NCBI GenBank assembly: GCA_958299035.1
Contig: CATQJL010000316.1
Span: 27,348,012 to 27,412,011 of the forward strand
Length of the DNA: 64,000 nt
Source of the DNA: Cylicocyclus nassatus
Lineage: Eukaryota > Nematoda > Chromadorea > Rhabditida > Strongylidae
Direction of reading: 5' to 3'
In this document: piece by piece, positions 35,105 to 45,864 of the stretch
Layout of the letters: every line of letters starts with the position of its first letter
How positions within the stretch are numbered: position 1 is the stretch's first letter
Program-made: the position numbers and the translations under genes
Notes under the pieces: model-generated
The model's input: the letters and a program-made list of their open reading frames with translations, nothing else
What the model was told of the DNA's origin: nothing
Database searches by the model: none

Positions 35105-36545
35105 AGCGTTTCAAGTATTTTTGGTGCGATACGTAAACACTGGTCAATACGTGTCTTATTTTCATGTACCTCGGACGTTCGATGAACATGGAGAACGCGA
35201 CTTGAGGAAAAAACTCAACATAAAGAAGAGCGGCTTGAGTTGCCTTCGTGCCTCTAAAGGAAGTTACCAACCACTGACAAGGGAATGGTCAGAAGTCGAA
35301 GTGGCCAAACCAGAGAAATTGTATATCATTCGATGCAGTATAAAACGCTGACTCCGAATCTGTCTTCCTTATCTGCTTCCCGCTTCTGTGGACGAAGCTA
35401 CAAGCGGTTTTATTGTGAAAAAATCATACATAAAACAGCGAAATTGAGCACATTGTTGCACTCTTAGCTTAACTTCTGGCTTTAAAAATTTGAAGTAAGC
35501 TAGCTGCATGTTTTGACTTAGCATTAAGGCGAACGTGGCTCTGTCTAAATTTTCAATTTCACGCATAATTTCTTAGCAAAATAATGGTTTTAATGGCTTA
35601 TAGCTTCGTCCAGAAAAGCGATAAGCAGGTAAGGAAGACAGATTTAGAGTCAGCGCTTCATGCTGCATTTAAGGGTATGCAGCTTATCTGGATTAGCCAC
35701 TTCGATTTCTGACCATTCCCTTGTTAGAAATTATGCGTGAAATTGAAAACTTAGCCGTACAGACCTCGTTCGCCTCAATGCTGGACCAAAACATGCAGCT
35801 AGCTTACTTAAAATTTTTGAAGCCAGAAACCGAGCTAAAAGTGCAGCAATGTGCTCAATTTCGCTGTTTTTATGTATGAATTTTTCACAATAAAACCGCT
35901 TGTAGCTTCGTCCACAGAAGAGGGAAGCAGATGAGAAAGAGATTCGAATTCAGCGTTTTATACTGCATCGAATGATATACAGCTTGTTTGGTTTGGCCAC
36001 TTCGACTTCTGACCATTCCCTTGTGAGCTTTGTGCCCACCTGTTTGACTCATCTGTTCTCCCGGCGTTCTGTTACGCAGCTGAAACTTGGGCAGACACCG
36101 TAGCCATAGCCACCTCGAAAGCTCTAAGAACCACTCACAGAACACTAAAGCGCAGTGCTTTAGGATGACCCGACACAAACAACATCTTGTCGGAGCAGTA
36201 CGAATATGAGAAACATGTTTCGTCGTTGTGACTCAGCGAATACGTCGCGAAGGCGAAGCACTGATGGGTCGGTTACATTATGAGAAGAACAGAAGACAGA
36301 TAGGCAGAAACATCAAAAACATGTGGATTCCTCACAAAGCAAAACGTCCTCGAAGACCTCTAACGAGATGAGCAGACGTGTTCGTGGAACGGATGGACCA
36401 GCTGAGATATCAGCTGGATACGATTTTCGCTCTTGAAGCTCGTGGACGCAGCCACCTACGACAACCAAAAAAATAGTGGATGTCTGAAGCGAGGGACAGG
36501 GATAAATGGAAACTTCTGAACTGGGTTCCGCCTGCCACGTGGGAC
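35105..36545 (+). pseudogene. Second RTE-type reverse transcriptase C-terminus, split by a MITE
   Basis: 35105-35277 reads as the RTE segment with YLGRS-like (TSDVR..MNMENA) and RRAA-VAFVPLKEVTN. After the MITE the reading resumes at 36024 with LCAHLFDSSVLPAFCYAAETWADT, then ALRTTHRTLKR, WVGYIMRRTEDR and near 36360 an RGRP-like region. This is a different RTE subfamily from the one ending at 35100: ETWADT versus ETWAMKK. Stops and frameshifts throughout. The two RTE copies abut near 35100, which suggests one inserted near the 3' end of the other. Confidence 0.7.
35278..36023. mobile_element. CAAGGG-ended palindromic MITE, 746 bp, TGA target duplication
   Basis: Termini CAAGGGAATGGTCAGAAGTC and GACTTCTGACCATTCCCTTG are exact complements. 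TGA lies on both sides, and removing the element with one TGA restores the RTE reading (KEVTN.. to ..LCAHLFD). The interior holds an extra inverted arm (about 35585-35726), so the element looks like one copy with a partial duplication of its arm. It is the most complete of three copies in the window. Confidence 0.85.
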
Positions 36546-37564
36546 GGGCATTTAAGTGTAAGCAAGCGGCAAATGATGTTTACCTGATTTACTTAGGACA
36601 GATTCGCAATACAACCTGAATCTTTTTTCCCCTTTTTGAATTCCACCTTTTGCAACAGTATGACGAGTGTCCTCCCGCTAATGTAAGGCATAGCTTCCAT
36701 TACCTTCAGAACTGAGCAAACGGTACCTTTAAGGTTTATCTGTTTATCATCAATTTATTGTAAATTAACCGCTTCGAAACTAATGCAATAACTTTTGTGT
36801 CAGCGTACTTGTAGCATCAATCTCAAAAAGTTTCAGATCTAACAAGACGAGTTCCTCCAAACACTGTGCGAAAGTAAGTTGACATATACTTCTAATAATG
36901 TCAAAGTGGAGCAGCTGTTTTTAGTCAAGCTACTTGATCGTCGGTCCAACTATACACAGCACGTACGCGACCACACATTTTGGTAAAAATTTTTTTTTGT
37001 AATTTGCTCAAATTTTGATTGCTTGCAAAGAGATGAAAACCTCTTAATCATCAAGTTACCTCGTCAAGAAATAACAGGGGAAAGTTGTTCATATTGATGG
37101 GACATGGACCTACATGAGATAGGATGAATGAACAAGTTCTGGTCTAGAGAAAATTTGTTTTTGCTTATGTAATGTCCTTGCTGTCAGTTTGCTAAGAAGG
37201 AAAAAACCCGAGGTCACCGTGGCCTTTCCGTATAAACTGTATATGATCTTCTGATATCTGCAAAGTGATTCTTCAAAAAAGTTGCGGACGTTTTTTCTGA
37301 TTATTTTGGAATGATACCAAACAGCCAAAATCGTCGATACTGGCCAAGTTGTTTGTTTTATGCTACAGAGGAACAGCAATTATGTTACACCACTGTATCC
37401 AGTCCAATTGAATCGAATCCTATAAGAAAGCAAGAAAACCTCATACTGCTCATTCTTACTCTTTTAACTCTCTGTAATTGCTGTGAAAGACGTTTGTAAC
37501 TTTTTCCAGGGAACGATTTGCAGGTAGCGAGCGCGTAGATTTGAGGCCAGCGCTACAAGACAAG
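36546..37564. other. No supported feature
   Basis: Ordinary AT-rich spacer. A short splice-like island (TTTCAG at 36833, donor GTAAGT near 36875) could be a microexon, but no partner was found. Confidence 0.35.
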
Positions 37565-37611
37565 TACAATACCGCTCATAATTCGTCAAAAAAGTCGCCG
37601 AACTGCGGCGC

Positions 37612-37752
37612 ACTCCGCCACACTCCGCCACAGTGCGCCGGAGTGTGGCAGAGTGCGGCGGAGTGTGGCAGAGTGCGGCGGAGTGTGGCAGAGTGCGGCG
37701 GAGTGTGGCAGAGTGCGCCGGAGTGCGGCAGAGTGCGCCACACTCCGCCGCA
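37612..37752. repeat. 20 bp tandem repeat (GAGTGTGGCAGAGTGCGGCG)
   Basis: About four to five units of GAGTGTGGCAGAGTGCGGCG, flanked by complements (CGCACTCCGCCACACTCCGC), so the array is itself part palindrome. The corresponding array in the right arm (about 41738-41820) and in the duplicate (about 47126-47208) is shorter. GC content is far above the surroundings. The long low-complexity frames here are artefacts of the array. Confidence 0.9.
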
Positions 37753-37850
37753 GTGCGCCGGAATGATCGTCAATTTAGCCATATCTCGCTTCAGAATGGA
37801 CGAATTCTGAATCCGAGGACACCGTTCGATTCGCTCGACGAGACGCATCA

Positions 37851-38250
37851 TCTTATATATGAAGCTAAACTTCTGTTTGTCTGTTTGTCTGTACGTATGT
37901 TCCGAATAGAAAAATCCATTTCTGAACCGATCCGGACCAAACTTGGCACACATACACTTCGGGCACCGGCGGATGTCATAGGCAACTTTTCTTCATCGAT
38001 CGATATCGATTTTATCGATTTTTAGCGATTTTTTTGCAGAGTTCACCTATGGGGCTGGGAGTTTGCATAGGGGGTAATCGAGCATGGGGATTCCGAATAC
38101 AATATTAGTTTTCGATTATCGATTACTTTTATCGATTTTATCGATTTTTTTGCAAAGTTTGAGCTACGGAGTGGGAGTTTGCACAATCACAATGGTAATC
38201 GAGCATGGGGATTCCGAATACAATATTAGTTTTCAGATTATCGATTATTA
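37851..38250 (+). mobile_element. Helitron 5' fragment in the left arm
   Basis: TCTTATATATGAAG follows an A, then GTCTGTTTGTCTGT and the TTATCGATTTT-rich body with GGGGCTGGGAGTTTGCA, as in the unit at 4317-4938. No CTAG terminus follows, so the 3' end is lost. The mirrored copy in the other arm is 41260-41651. Confidence 0.55.
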
Positions 38251-41200
38251 TTATGGTTGAATTCAGTTTGCTGATAACAGTATTACCATTGATCTGTCGC
38301 TGATGACACATAGACAGTATACTATAGGAGTATGGTAGAGAGCCGCTCTCATCGAATTTGTTCTAAGATCTGCTCAAGATCACAATACCGCGCACAGAAT
38401 GTCAAAATTTCCGTGAACTTCGCGGAATTCCGGGATTTCCACCAAAGTGCGTGATAATCCGGGAAGTTCGCGACATATCAGGATCCGCGAAACCATGCGA
38501 ATCACGCAGAGAACGCAACGCCATAAAATCCTTCGGAATGAATATATTCCGAATCCAGAAGCAGCATTGTGTTCAGATCGTCGAGGCAAATATTTTGATA
38601 TACAGTATGCTCTCGATATTCCATTTCCAGTTTTTTCAAATTTTTTTCTGTGGAGGTCTTTTCGCAAGGATGCAACGCAGCGTCTGTGTAACATAAAAGA
38701 TTCCAGTAAACACTGTTCGATAGTACTGTCCTTGTAGATTATCGTGCGTTTAAGAGTAGCTGCAGACTGTCTCCCAAAAGAGACAGAAGCATTGGTGAAT
38801 TTTGGAAAAATCACGCGTTTCTAAATTCTACTCGCCGTAACTTCCTTCGGAATGAACATATTCTGAATCCGAAGAGAGCTTTGTGCTCAGTTCATCAAGG
38901 CAAATCTTTCGATACACACCATATCCCTGATATTCCGATTTCAATATTCTCAAATCTTTCTGTAGACGTCTTTTTGTGAAGGTGTAAAGCAGCGCGCATT
39001 GCTCCTAGTAGACTCCAGCAAGGACCTTTCGATAGTACTTTTTCTGTAGATTACGTAGCCCTAAAAAGTAGTCACAGGCATCTTTCCATAGAAGTTAGAA
39101 GGGCTGGTGAATTCTGGAAAAATCATGTCGTTCTAAATTTTTCTCAACGTAACTCTAAAATATGAAGCTCTCTTGCTAAGCAGATGTGATTTTCGTAATC
39201 AGCAGGTCGGATAACCCTTATAAGCAAGTTTTCCAAGATGTTCGAGTAATTTCATTTTTTCTCGTTTTACGCTCTGAAGCTGCCCGATGGATTTTGGTCA
39301 AAATGTTCATGCTCTTAAATTGTAAGGAAACTTCGCTTATAGAGGTTTTCGAATACGCTCTTTACGAAAATCGTGGTCTTTGAGGATTACAGGGTCTTCT
39401 TGGAGAGATACGGTGAGGTGACTGTAACCGCATCACGAAAGCTCGTAACTTCGCCTCCACCTCTCACGTGTCTGTCAAAGAACCTGTCTGCTTGCTTTAC
39501 TTTTCAAAGATAGTAGGAGATGTGCTATCGAATGGCGCAAGACTCAGACTCCAGTCTATAAAATTCGCCGAGTTACGAGCCTACGAAAACACGTTCTCAT
39601 GAATTTTTGCTCAAAATGTAAAGATCGCAGATTTCGTCGAAATTCCACCGTGAGTGCTTGTACAATACGCTGATCAAATCTTTTCACATTCTTAATGGAT
39701 CTTATTGTGAGATTTGGTGATTTGAGCTTTAGCCACAAAACAGCTTTGATATCAATTGCTGAAGCACACGCAAGCACCATATTCAATACGGTGGAGTTAT
39801 TGAGCGAAAAGAACATAATATCCGCAATGCGAGCGTCATACAAGCACTCACGGTGGAATTTCGACGAAATCTGCGATCTTTACATTTTGAGCAAAATTCA
39901 TGAGAACGTGTTTTCGTAGGCTCGTAACTCGGCGAATTTTATAGACTGGAGTCTGAGTCTTGCGCTATTCGATAGCAACATCTTCTACTATCTTTGACAA
40001 GTAAAGCAAGCAGACAGGTTCTTTGACAGACACGTGAGAGGTGGAGGCGAAGTTACGAGCTTTCGTGATGCAGTTACAGTCACCTCACCGTATCTCTCCA
40101 AGAAGACCCTGTAATCCTCAAAGACCACGATTTTCGTAAAGAGCGTATTGGAAAACCTCTATAAGCGAAGTTTCCTTACAATTTAAGAGCATGAACATTT
40201 TGACCAAAATCCATCGGGCAGCTTCAGAGCGTAAAACGAGAAAAAATGAAATTACTCGAACATCTTGGAAAACTTGCTTATAAGGGTTATCCGACCTGCT
40301 GATTACGAAAATCACATCTGCTTAGCAAGAGAGCTTCATATTTTAGAGTTACGTTGAGAAAAATTTAGAACGACATGATTTTCCAGAATTCACCAGCCCT
40401 TCTAACTCCTATGGAAAGATGACTGTGACTACTTTTTAGGGCTACGTAATCTACAGAAAAAGTACTATCGAAAGGTCCTTGCTGGAGTCTACTAGGAGCA
40501 ATGCGCGCTGCTTTACACCTTCACAAAAAGACGTCTACAGAAAGATTTGAGAATATTGAAATCGGAATATCAGGGATATGGTGTGTATCGAAAGATTTGC
40601 CTTGATGAACTGAGCACAAAGCTCTCTTCGGATTCAGAATATGTTCATTCCGAAGGAAGTTACGGCGAGTAGAATTTAGAAACGCGTGATTTTTCCAAAA
40701 TTCACCAATGCTTCTGTCTCTTTTGGGAGACAGTCTGCAGCTACTCTTAAACGCACGATAATCTACAAGGACAGTACTATCGAACAGTGTTTACTGGAAT
40801 CTTTTATGTTACACAGACGCTGCGTTGCATCCTTGCGAAAAGACCTCCACAGAAAAAAATTCGAAAAAACTGGAAATGGAATATCGAGAGCATACTGTAT
40901 ATCAAAATATTTGCCTCGACGATCTGAACACAATGCTGCCCTCTGGATTCGGAATATACTCATTCCGAAGGATTTTATGGCGTTGCGTTCTCTGCGTGAT
41001 TCGCATGGTTTCGCGGATCCTGATATGTCGCGAACTTCCCGGATTATCACGCACTTTGGTGGAAATCCCGGAATTCCGCGAAGTTCACGGAAATTTTGAC
41101 ATTCTGTGCGCGGTATTGTGATCTTGAGCAGATCTTAGAACAAATTCGATGAGAGCGGCTCTCTACCATACTCCTATAGTATACTGTCTATGTGTCATCA

Positions 41201-41259
41201 GCGACAGATCAATGGTAATACTGTTATCAGCAAACTGAATTCAACCATAATAATAATCG

Positions 41260-41651
41260 ATAATCTGAAAACTAATATTGTATTCGGAATCCCCATGCTC
41301 GATTACCATTGTGATTGTGCAAACTCCCACTCCGTAGCTCAAACTTTGCAAAAAAATCGATAAAATCGATAAAAGTAATCGATAATCGAAAACTAATATT
41401 GTATTCGGAATCCCCATACTCGATTACCCCCCTATGCAAACTCCCAGCCCCATAGGTGAACTCTGCAAAAAAATCGCTAAAAATCGATAAAATCGATATC
41501 GATCGATGAAGAAAAGTTGCCTATGACATCCGCCGGTGCCCGAAGTGTATGTGTGCCAAGTTTGGTCCGGATCGGTTCAGAAATGGATTTTTCTATTCGG
41601 AACATACGTACAGACAAACAGACAAACAGAAGTTTAGCTTCATATATAAGA
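41260..41651 (-). mobile_element. Helitron 5' fragment in the right arm
   Basis: Inverted counterpart of 37851-38250; its TCTTATATAT end is at 41651 on the minus strand. A third copy lies in the downstream duplicate, ending at 47039. Confidence 0.5.
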
Positions 41652-41857
41652 TGATGCGTCTCGTCGAGCGAATCGAACGGTGTCCTCGGATTCAGAATTC
41701 GTCCATTCTGAAGCGAGATATGGCTAAATTGACGATCATTCCGGCGCACTCTGCCACACTCCGCCGCACTCTGCCACACTCCGGCGCACTGTGGCGGAGT
41801 GTGGCGGAGTGCGCCGCAGTTCGGCGACTTTTTTGACGAATTATGAGCGGTATTGTA

Positions 41858-43509
41858 TGCCTTATCCAACGAGAAAAGATTAAGGCGATCTGGGTTCTTT
41901 CATCGTTATAACTAGGGATGTAGTCGCACAAATCTGTTTATCCAAGTGATGAATGTGCGGCTCATGCAGGAATGACAAGGTGGAATTTGTCAAAGATGAC
42001 GAAAAATGAATGAACGTAGTGAAGATTGCTCAAATTTTTGATTCACCTGCTGCGACTCAATTTTTGCGCCCTAGCAGCCACTTTTGTTTCTTAAGTGGTG
42101 CATAATTCCCTTTTTTTGATAGCTTTCAGATGTGAACTTAGCTTAACTTTTGCATGAATCTCCTTCTGCGTACGCTAACATCGTGTTTGGAATCATTACT
42201 GATGGACATAACGGGCACTTAATGGGAAAAAAATAGTGACATAAGATTGCAGATTGCAAGTACTTATCCTCTTTTATTGTGAAAACATTTCAGATGTCTT
42301 TCTCAGCGCAAATTCTGCTAATTACCTAAGATGACTTTTGAAGCACCCACTGAAAGCTAACGCAGCGGTAAAGCTCAAGTTGCTGTCTCCTGTTCGAAAA
42401 CGCAAGCAATCTATAAGTTTTCGTAAGTAATAAGTTCTAAAAATTGGTGTATAACCTTACTTTATCTAACCAAGTTTATGAAATAACATTGTTTTCATAG
42501 TATTTAAGTCTAATCGGAGAATTCAGCTATGTGATATTTTGATAACTTGTTCAATCGAAAGTCTGTTCGTACCATGTAATTTTCCCTTATTGATGGATTC
42601 ACAGGTACTGAATAAGTCAAAAAGAGGAATGGACGAACTTTGTAATATCACATAAATGGTTTTTGATGTAGACTACATGCATAGAAATGGAAGAGAAAAA
42701 GTTTGTTATTATTCTTTTTACATGTGTGGAATAAAACCGTTGCCGTTTTCGATCCCAAAGAGAGTACCCAACCGTCTCGATTCAATGCTCCTCTCCAGAA
42801 GCATCCCAATTTTCGCGTTAAATTTGCTAACGACGATCCAATTCTGGTTTATTTGCTGCTGACAATGCTCACAATCTAATGCTGTAATTTTGATAAGAGA
42901 CACAAAAATACATAAGTTTGGAAGACGAGATATTTTATCCAAGTGAAGCTTCGTTACAAAACGTTGGAGGTGTTGGCTTTATTTTGTATCATCTGTCATC
43001 CAACTTGTTCATGAACAACAATATTTCACCTCGACTGACTATGCTACATTTATGACAAAAAATCACACCTCACCTGACTAATCTGTTGTATGAATTTCAT
43101 GTCAAAAGATCACTGGTACATGCACAGCTCGTTTGCATCAGCAGCATCACTGCACAATATAGGGCATGTTTGCAATAAGCAGTAGTCTTCACAAGAAGAG
43201 AGTTTTTTCATTATCTTGTATGTAAGATTTTACAGGAAAGAATGTCTAAATTTTGCACGCAGTGAGAAAATTCAAAAAAAAACTTCAGATTATCCAGATA
43301 GGATTTCCTAATGAATATGAGAAGCCATAATTAGCTTAAACCCAAAAATTTTTCTTTGTTGCAATGAAGATATTAGCGATGACTGAGCAAACGCATTCAT
43401 GATGCCACAGTCAACTTCTAAAACTATGACAAATAAATATTTTTGGCAAAGGCTTCAAAGCAAGGACCGGTTTTTTTTTACGTACATTAGGTGTAGAGGG
43501 AGAAGCAAC
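41858..43509. other. Spacer, no supported gene
   Basis: Unique-looking AT-rich sequence to the right of the palindrome and downstream (3') of the minus-strand gene at 43510. No coding signal that I trust. The same stretch recurs at 47246-48896. Confidence 0.4.
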
Positions 43510-44412
43510 TCAAAACGCCATGTTATGAGCTTTGGGAGGTTTCGTGAGTCTTCGGGAAAACCTTAAATCGATAAAGTCTACTGCGAAATACTTGCATATT
43601 GACACTACCGATTTTGGAGGAAATGCAGCGTTTCAAGCAACAGATTTCCGCAAGGTTTGCTGATCGTTGGCTACATACCAATGCTTGACAAGCTCTTATC
43701 CAAAATTGAGTTTCTTGCGAAAAGTAATTTTGGCGAAAGGTTTGTAGAAGACAAATGAAAGGTGTGCAAATAGCCCCCAAGCAGGCGCCTGCTTCGACAC
43801 CAACACCGGCCCCAAGACAGGTGGTACAATAATTGTGCAACCTGCTGCCAAGAAGTTTCCCAAACTATCTTCGAGCCTGTATCATTAACGGCAAATTTGT
43901 AGTGATTTGTTACAAAGTATGGAATAGTACACTAAATTATACCTGAATGAGTTTGAACAATGCATTCGATGCATCTTTTCCTTCTCTTTCTTATATCTGC
44001 ATTTCGAGCCATAATTCTGTATGCCTTTTTAAAATTTAGGAAATATTTGACGTTTCTCTTATGCTGCTCAAAAAGCCATGGCGATAACATCGCAAATACA
44101 GAGTCCAGAGAGCAATTATAGCTGTAAAAAAAGAGAACAAAAATTTAAATCAAGTGATACCTAGATCATCCATAGACTAGTGTTCTGTGGGCTGTATTGA
44201 GCGATGAAAAGAAACTGACAAAACGTTTTGGACAACCTAATACAAAAGCGATTAAGAAAACAAGTAGTTTTTGAGTCGGACAAAAATTTTTCTTCACTTG
44301 CAGTTACGTTAATTTACCAAATTTTTCGTAAGCACTTCGAAGTTTGGAAAGTATTGTCGTCAAAGCGATCGTCAGGGATGGTTCTTTTCAATCTCGAATC
44401 GTTTTCATTCAT
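43510..44412 (-). CDS. Four-exon gene model, 180 residues, unknown family
   Basis: Minus-strand exons all join in frame: 44318-44412 (ATG, 31 codons plus 2 bases, donor GTAAAT), 43943-44121 (acceptor TTTTTTACAG), 43679-43876 (acceptor GATACAG, donor GTATGT) and 43510-43580 (acceptor TTTCGCAG, stop TGA). Introns are 196, 66 and 98 bases. The first exon is hydrophilic. Exon 2 is the most convincing: C-YNC start, a mixed helix (SVFAMLSPWLFEQHKRN), LNFKKAYRIMARNA, then the basic cluster IRKRRKRCIECI, which might be a nuclear localisation or nucleic-acid contact. Exon 3 is Trp/Arg/Leu rich and could be a chance frame. No signal peptide or known domain; I do not recognise the family. Four independently phase-matched introns argue that it is real. 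The gene recurs at 48897-50320, where exon 2 is interrupted. Confidence 0.45.
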
Positions 44413-45107
44413 TTGAAAACTCCAAACAAATTCTTCAATAAAATAGAGACACAAAATAGTTCAAGATATCTCAAAACCTTATACGTGATAAGTCAGCTTT
44501 TTGTCTAAATAGAGGTATCAATTCTGACTCAGCTGACAGAAATCATAATGAACAAATCTTCAGAAACCTCAAAAGAATTAAGCTTTTCAAATTTTTTCAT
44601 CTTTGCTTTTTCACTTACAGCAAAGCGTATTTTTTGTCTTGTTTCTACATCCAAAACATCTGTATAGCGCCGTGTCTAATAATTTTCTTGGTTACGCAAA
44701 GCGCGATCGTAGGATATCAAACGTCGTGAAGAAATGAACTCCTTGTCCACCTTTTTTGCCGCAAATTCGCGTGAGATATCAGTAAATATTATAAAATGTG
44801 CAATTGGGAGGGCGCAGGCAATTATTAATGATAAGTGACCTATTCAGCTTATCTGACCTATTTGGATTTTAGCTCGCTTACCATCACCAGGTTTAGAAAC
44901 GCTAACGACTAACGCTAACTTACTTCTATAACTACGACATTTTCTTCTTAGTCTCTCGTCTGCCTTCGGTGTTTAATCCCAAAAAGAAGGTTGAACTAAA
45001 CATTTTCTGCGATTGTTTGCTTGTTCTGGCTGAAAAAACTCAACATTGTTATCATTCATTTACATTCAAAAAACCCTACTCTTTATAGTGAGCTTATCTC
45101 TAGATCA
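44413..45107. other. Upstream region of the minus-strand gene
   Basis: Non-coding AT-rich sequence that would hold the promoter of the gene starting at 44412. No motif can be assigned. Also present at 50321-51018. Confidence 0.35.
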
Positions 45108-45339
45108 CTTAAAGGCAGTGTCCATGCAAAAAGTAGATTTTGTAAAATTGTGCTTACCTGGGGCCTATTCGCTATGCCGAATCCGAAAATCAACACAGAA
45201 AGAGCGCGAAAACGGCGAAAAAGGGCTTTAATGCAGGAGGGAAATTGCAGGTGGGCGGGGCCGTCCATATTGTGACGTCACTCTCCCAGCTTCAGGAGCG
45301 ATCTTCTTGGCTTTTATGTCACGCATTTTCGCAGTTGGT

Positions 45340-45839
45340 NNNNNNNNNNNNNNNNNNNNNNNNNNNNNNNNNNNNNNNNNNNNNNNNNNNNNNNNNNNNN
45401 NNNNNNNNNNNNNNNNNNNNNNNNNNNNNNNNNNNNNNNNNNNNNNNNNNNNNNNNNNNNNNNNNNNNNNNNNNNNNNNNNNNNNNNNNNNNNNNNNNNN
45501 NNNNNNNNNNNNNNNNNNNNNNNNNNNNNNNNNNNNNNNNNNNNNNNNNNNNNNNNNNNNNNNNNNNNNNNNNNNNNNNNNNNNNNNNNNNNNNNNNNNN
45601 NNNNNNNNNNNNNNNNNNNNNNNNNNNNNNNNNNNNNNNNNNNNNNNNNNNNNNNNNNNNNNNNNNNNNNNNNNNNNNNNNNNNNNNNNNNNNNNNNNNN
45701 NNNNNNNNNNNNNNNNNNNNNNNNNNNNNNNNNNNNNNNNNNNNNNNNNNNNNNNNNNNNNNNNNNNNNNNNNNNNNNNNNNNNNNNNNNNNNNNNNNNN
45801 NNNNNNNNNNNNNNNNNNNNNNNNNNNNNNNNNNNNNNN
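45340..45839. other. Assembly gap of exactly 500 N
   Basis: A run of 500 undetermined bases, a round number typical of a scaffold placeholder rather than a measured distance. Open frames reported across it are meaningless. Confidence 0.99.
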
Positions 45840-45864
45840 AAGCAGTGGTATCAACGCAGAGTAC
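45840..45864 (+). other. SMART-type cDNA/amplification primer sequence left in the assembly
   Basis: The bases directly after the gap start AAGCAGTGGTATCAACGCAG and continue AGTAC, the primer used in template-switching cDNA and some amplified-DNA libraries (known from memory). Native sequence homologous to 40476 starts immediately after it. It is non-biological and marks a contig end. Confidence 0.95.

Larger units (their letters stand above)
37565..41857. mobile_element. 4.3 kb palindrome with ~2 kb arms and a ~175 bp loop
   Basis: The left arm 37565-39665 and right arm 39843-41857 are inverted copies with only scattered substitutions and indels, over the loop 39666-39842. The outer ends are TACAATACCGCTCATAATTC and its complement, so the element may be CAATACCGC.. 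flanked by TA (37565-37566, 41856-41857). The left arm is about 86 bases longer, mostly through extra 20-base tandem units. Each arm holds a Helitron 5' fragment and an inner block starting CAATACCGCGCACAGAATG (38388), a diverged echo of the outer terminus. No coding gene is visible; open frames are mirrored between the arms. A real foldback transposon is likelier than a hairpin artefact, because the arms differ by substitutions. Confidence 0.75.
40476..45309. repeat. Copy A of a ~4.83 kb direct duplication
   Basis: Starting at TCCTTGCTGGAGTCTACTAGG, this segment is repeated at 45865-51215 almost base for base. Differences are nearly all single-base changes in homopolymer length (for example GGGG to GGG near 45162, GAAAACAAG to GAAAAACAAG near 44255) plus one 521 bp insertion in copy B. 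It ends in the inner arm of a foldback element, 30 bases before the sequence gap. Confidence 0.95.

Noticed and set aside
37541..38025. Open frames of 89-130 codons with repeated Cys/Arg/Val or His/Thr/Leu blocks
   Set aside because: They are translations of the 20 bp tandem repeat and the Helitron fragment on either strand, and recur in the mirrored arm.
38380..38814. Frames of 96-144 codons seen in both arms of the palindrome and in copy B
   Set aside because: The copies carry different frame changes, have no recognised domain, and both strands are open in overlapping parts, as expected from a palindrome.
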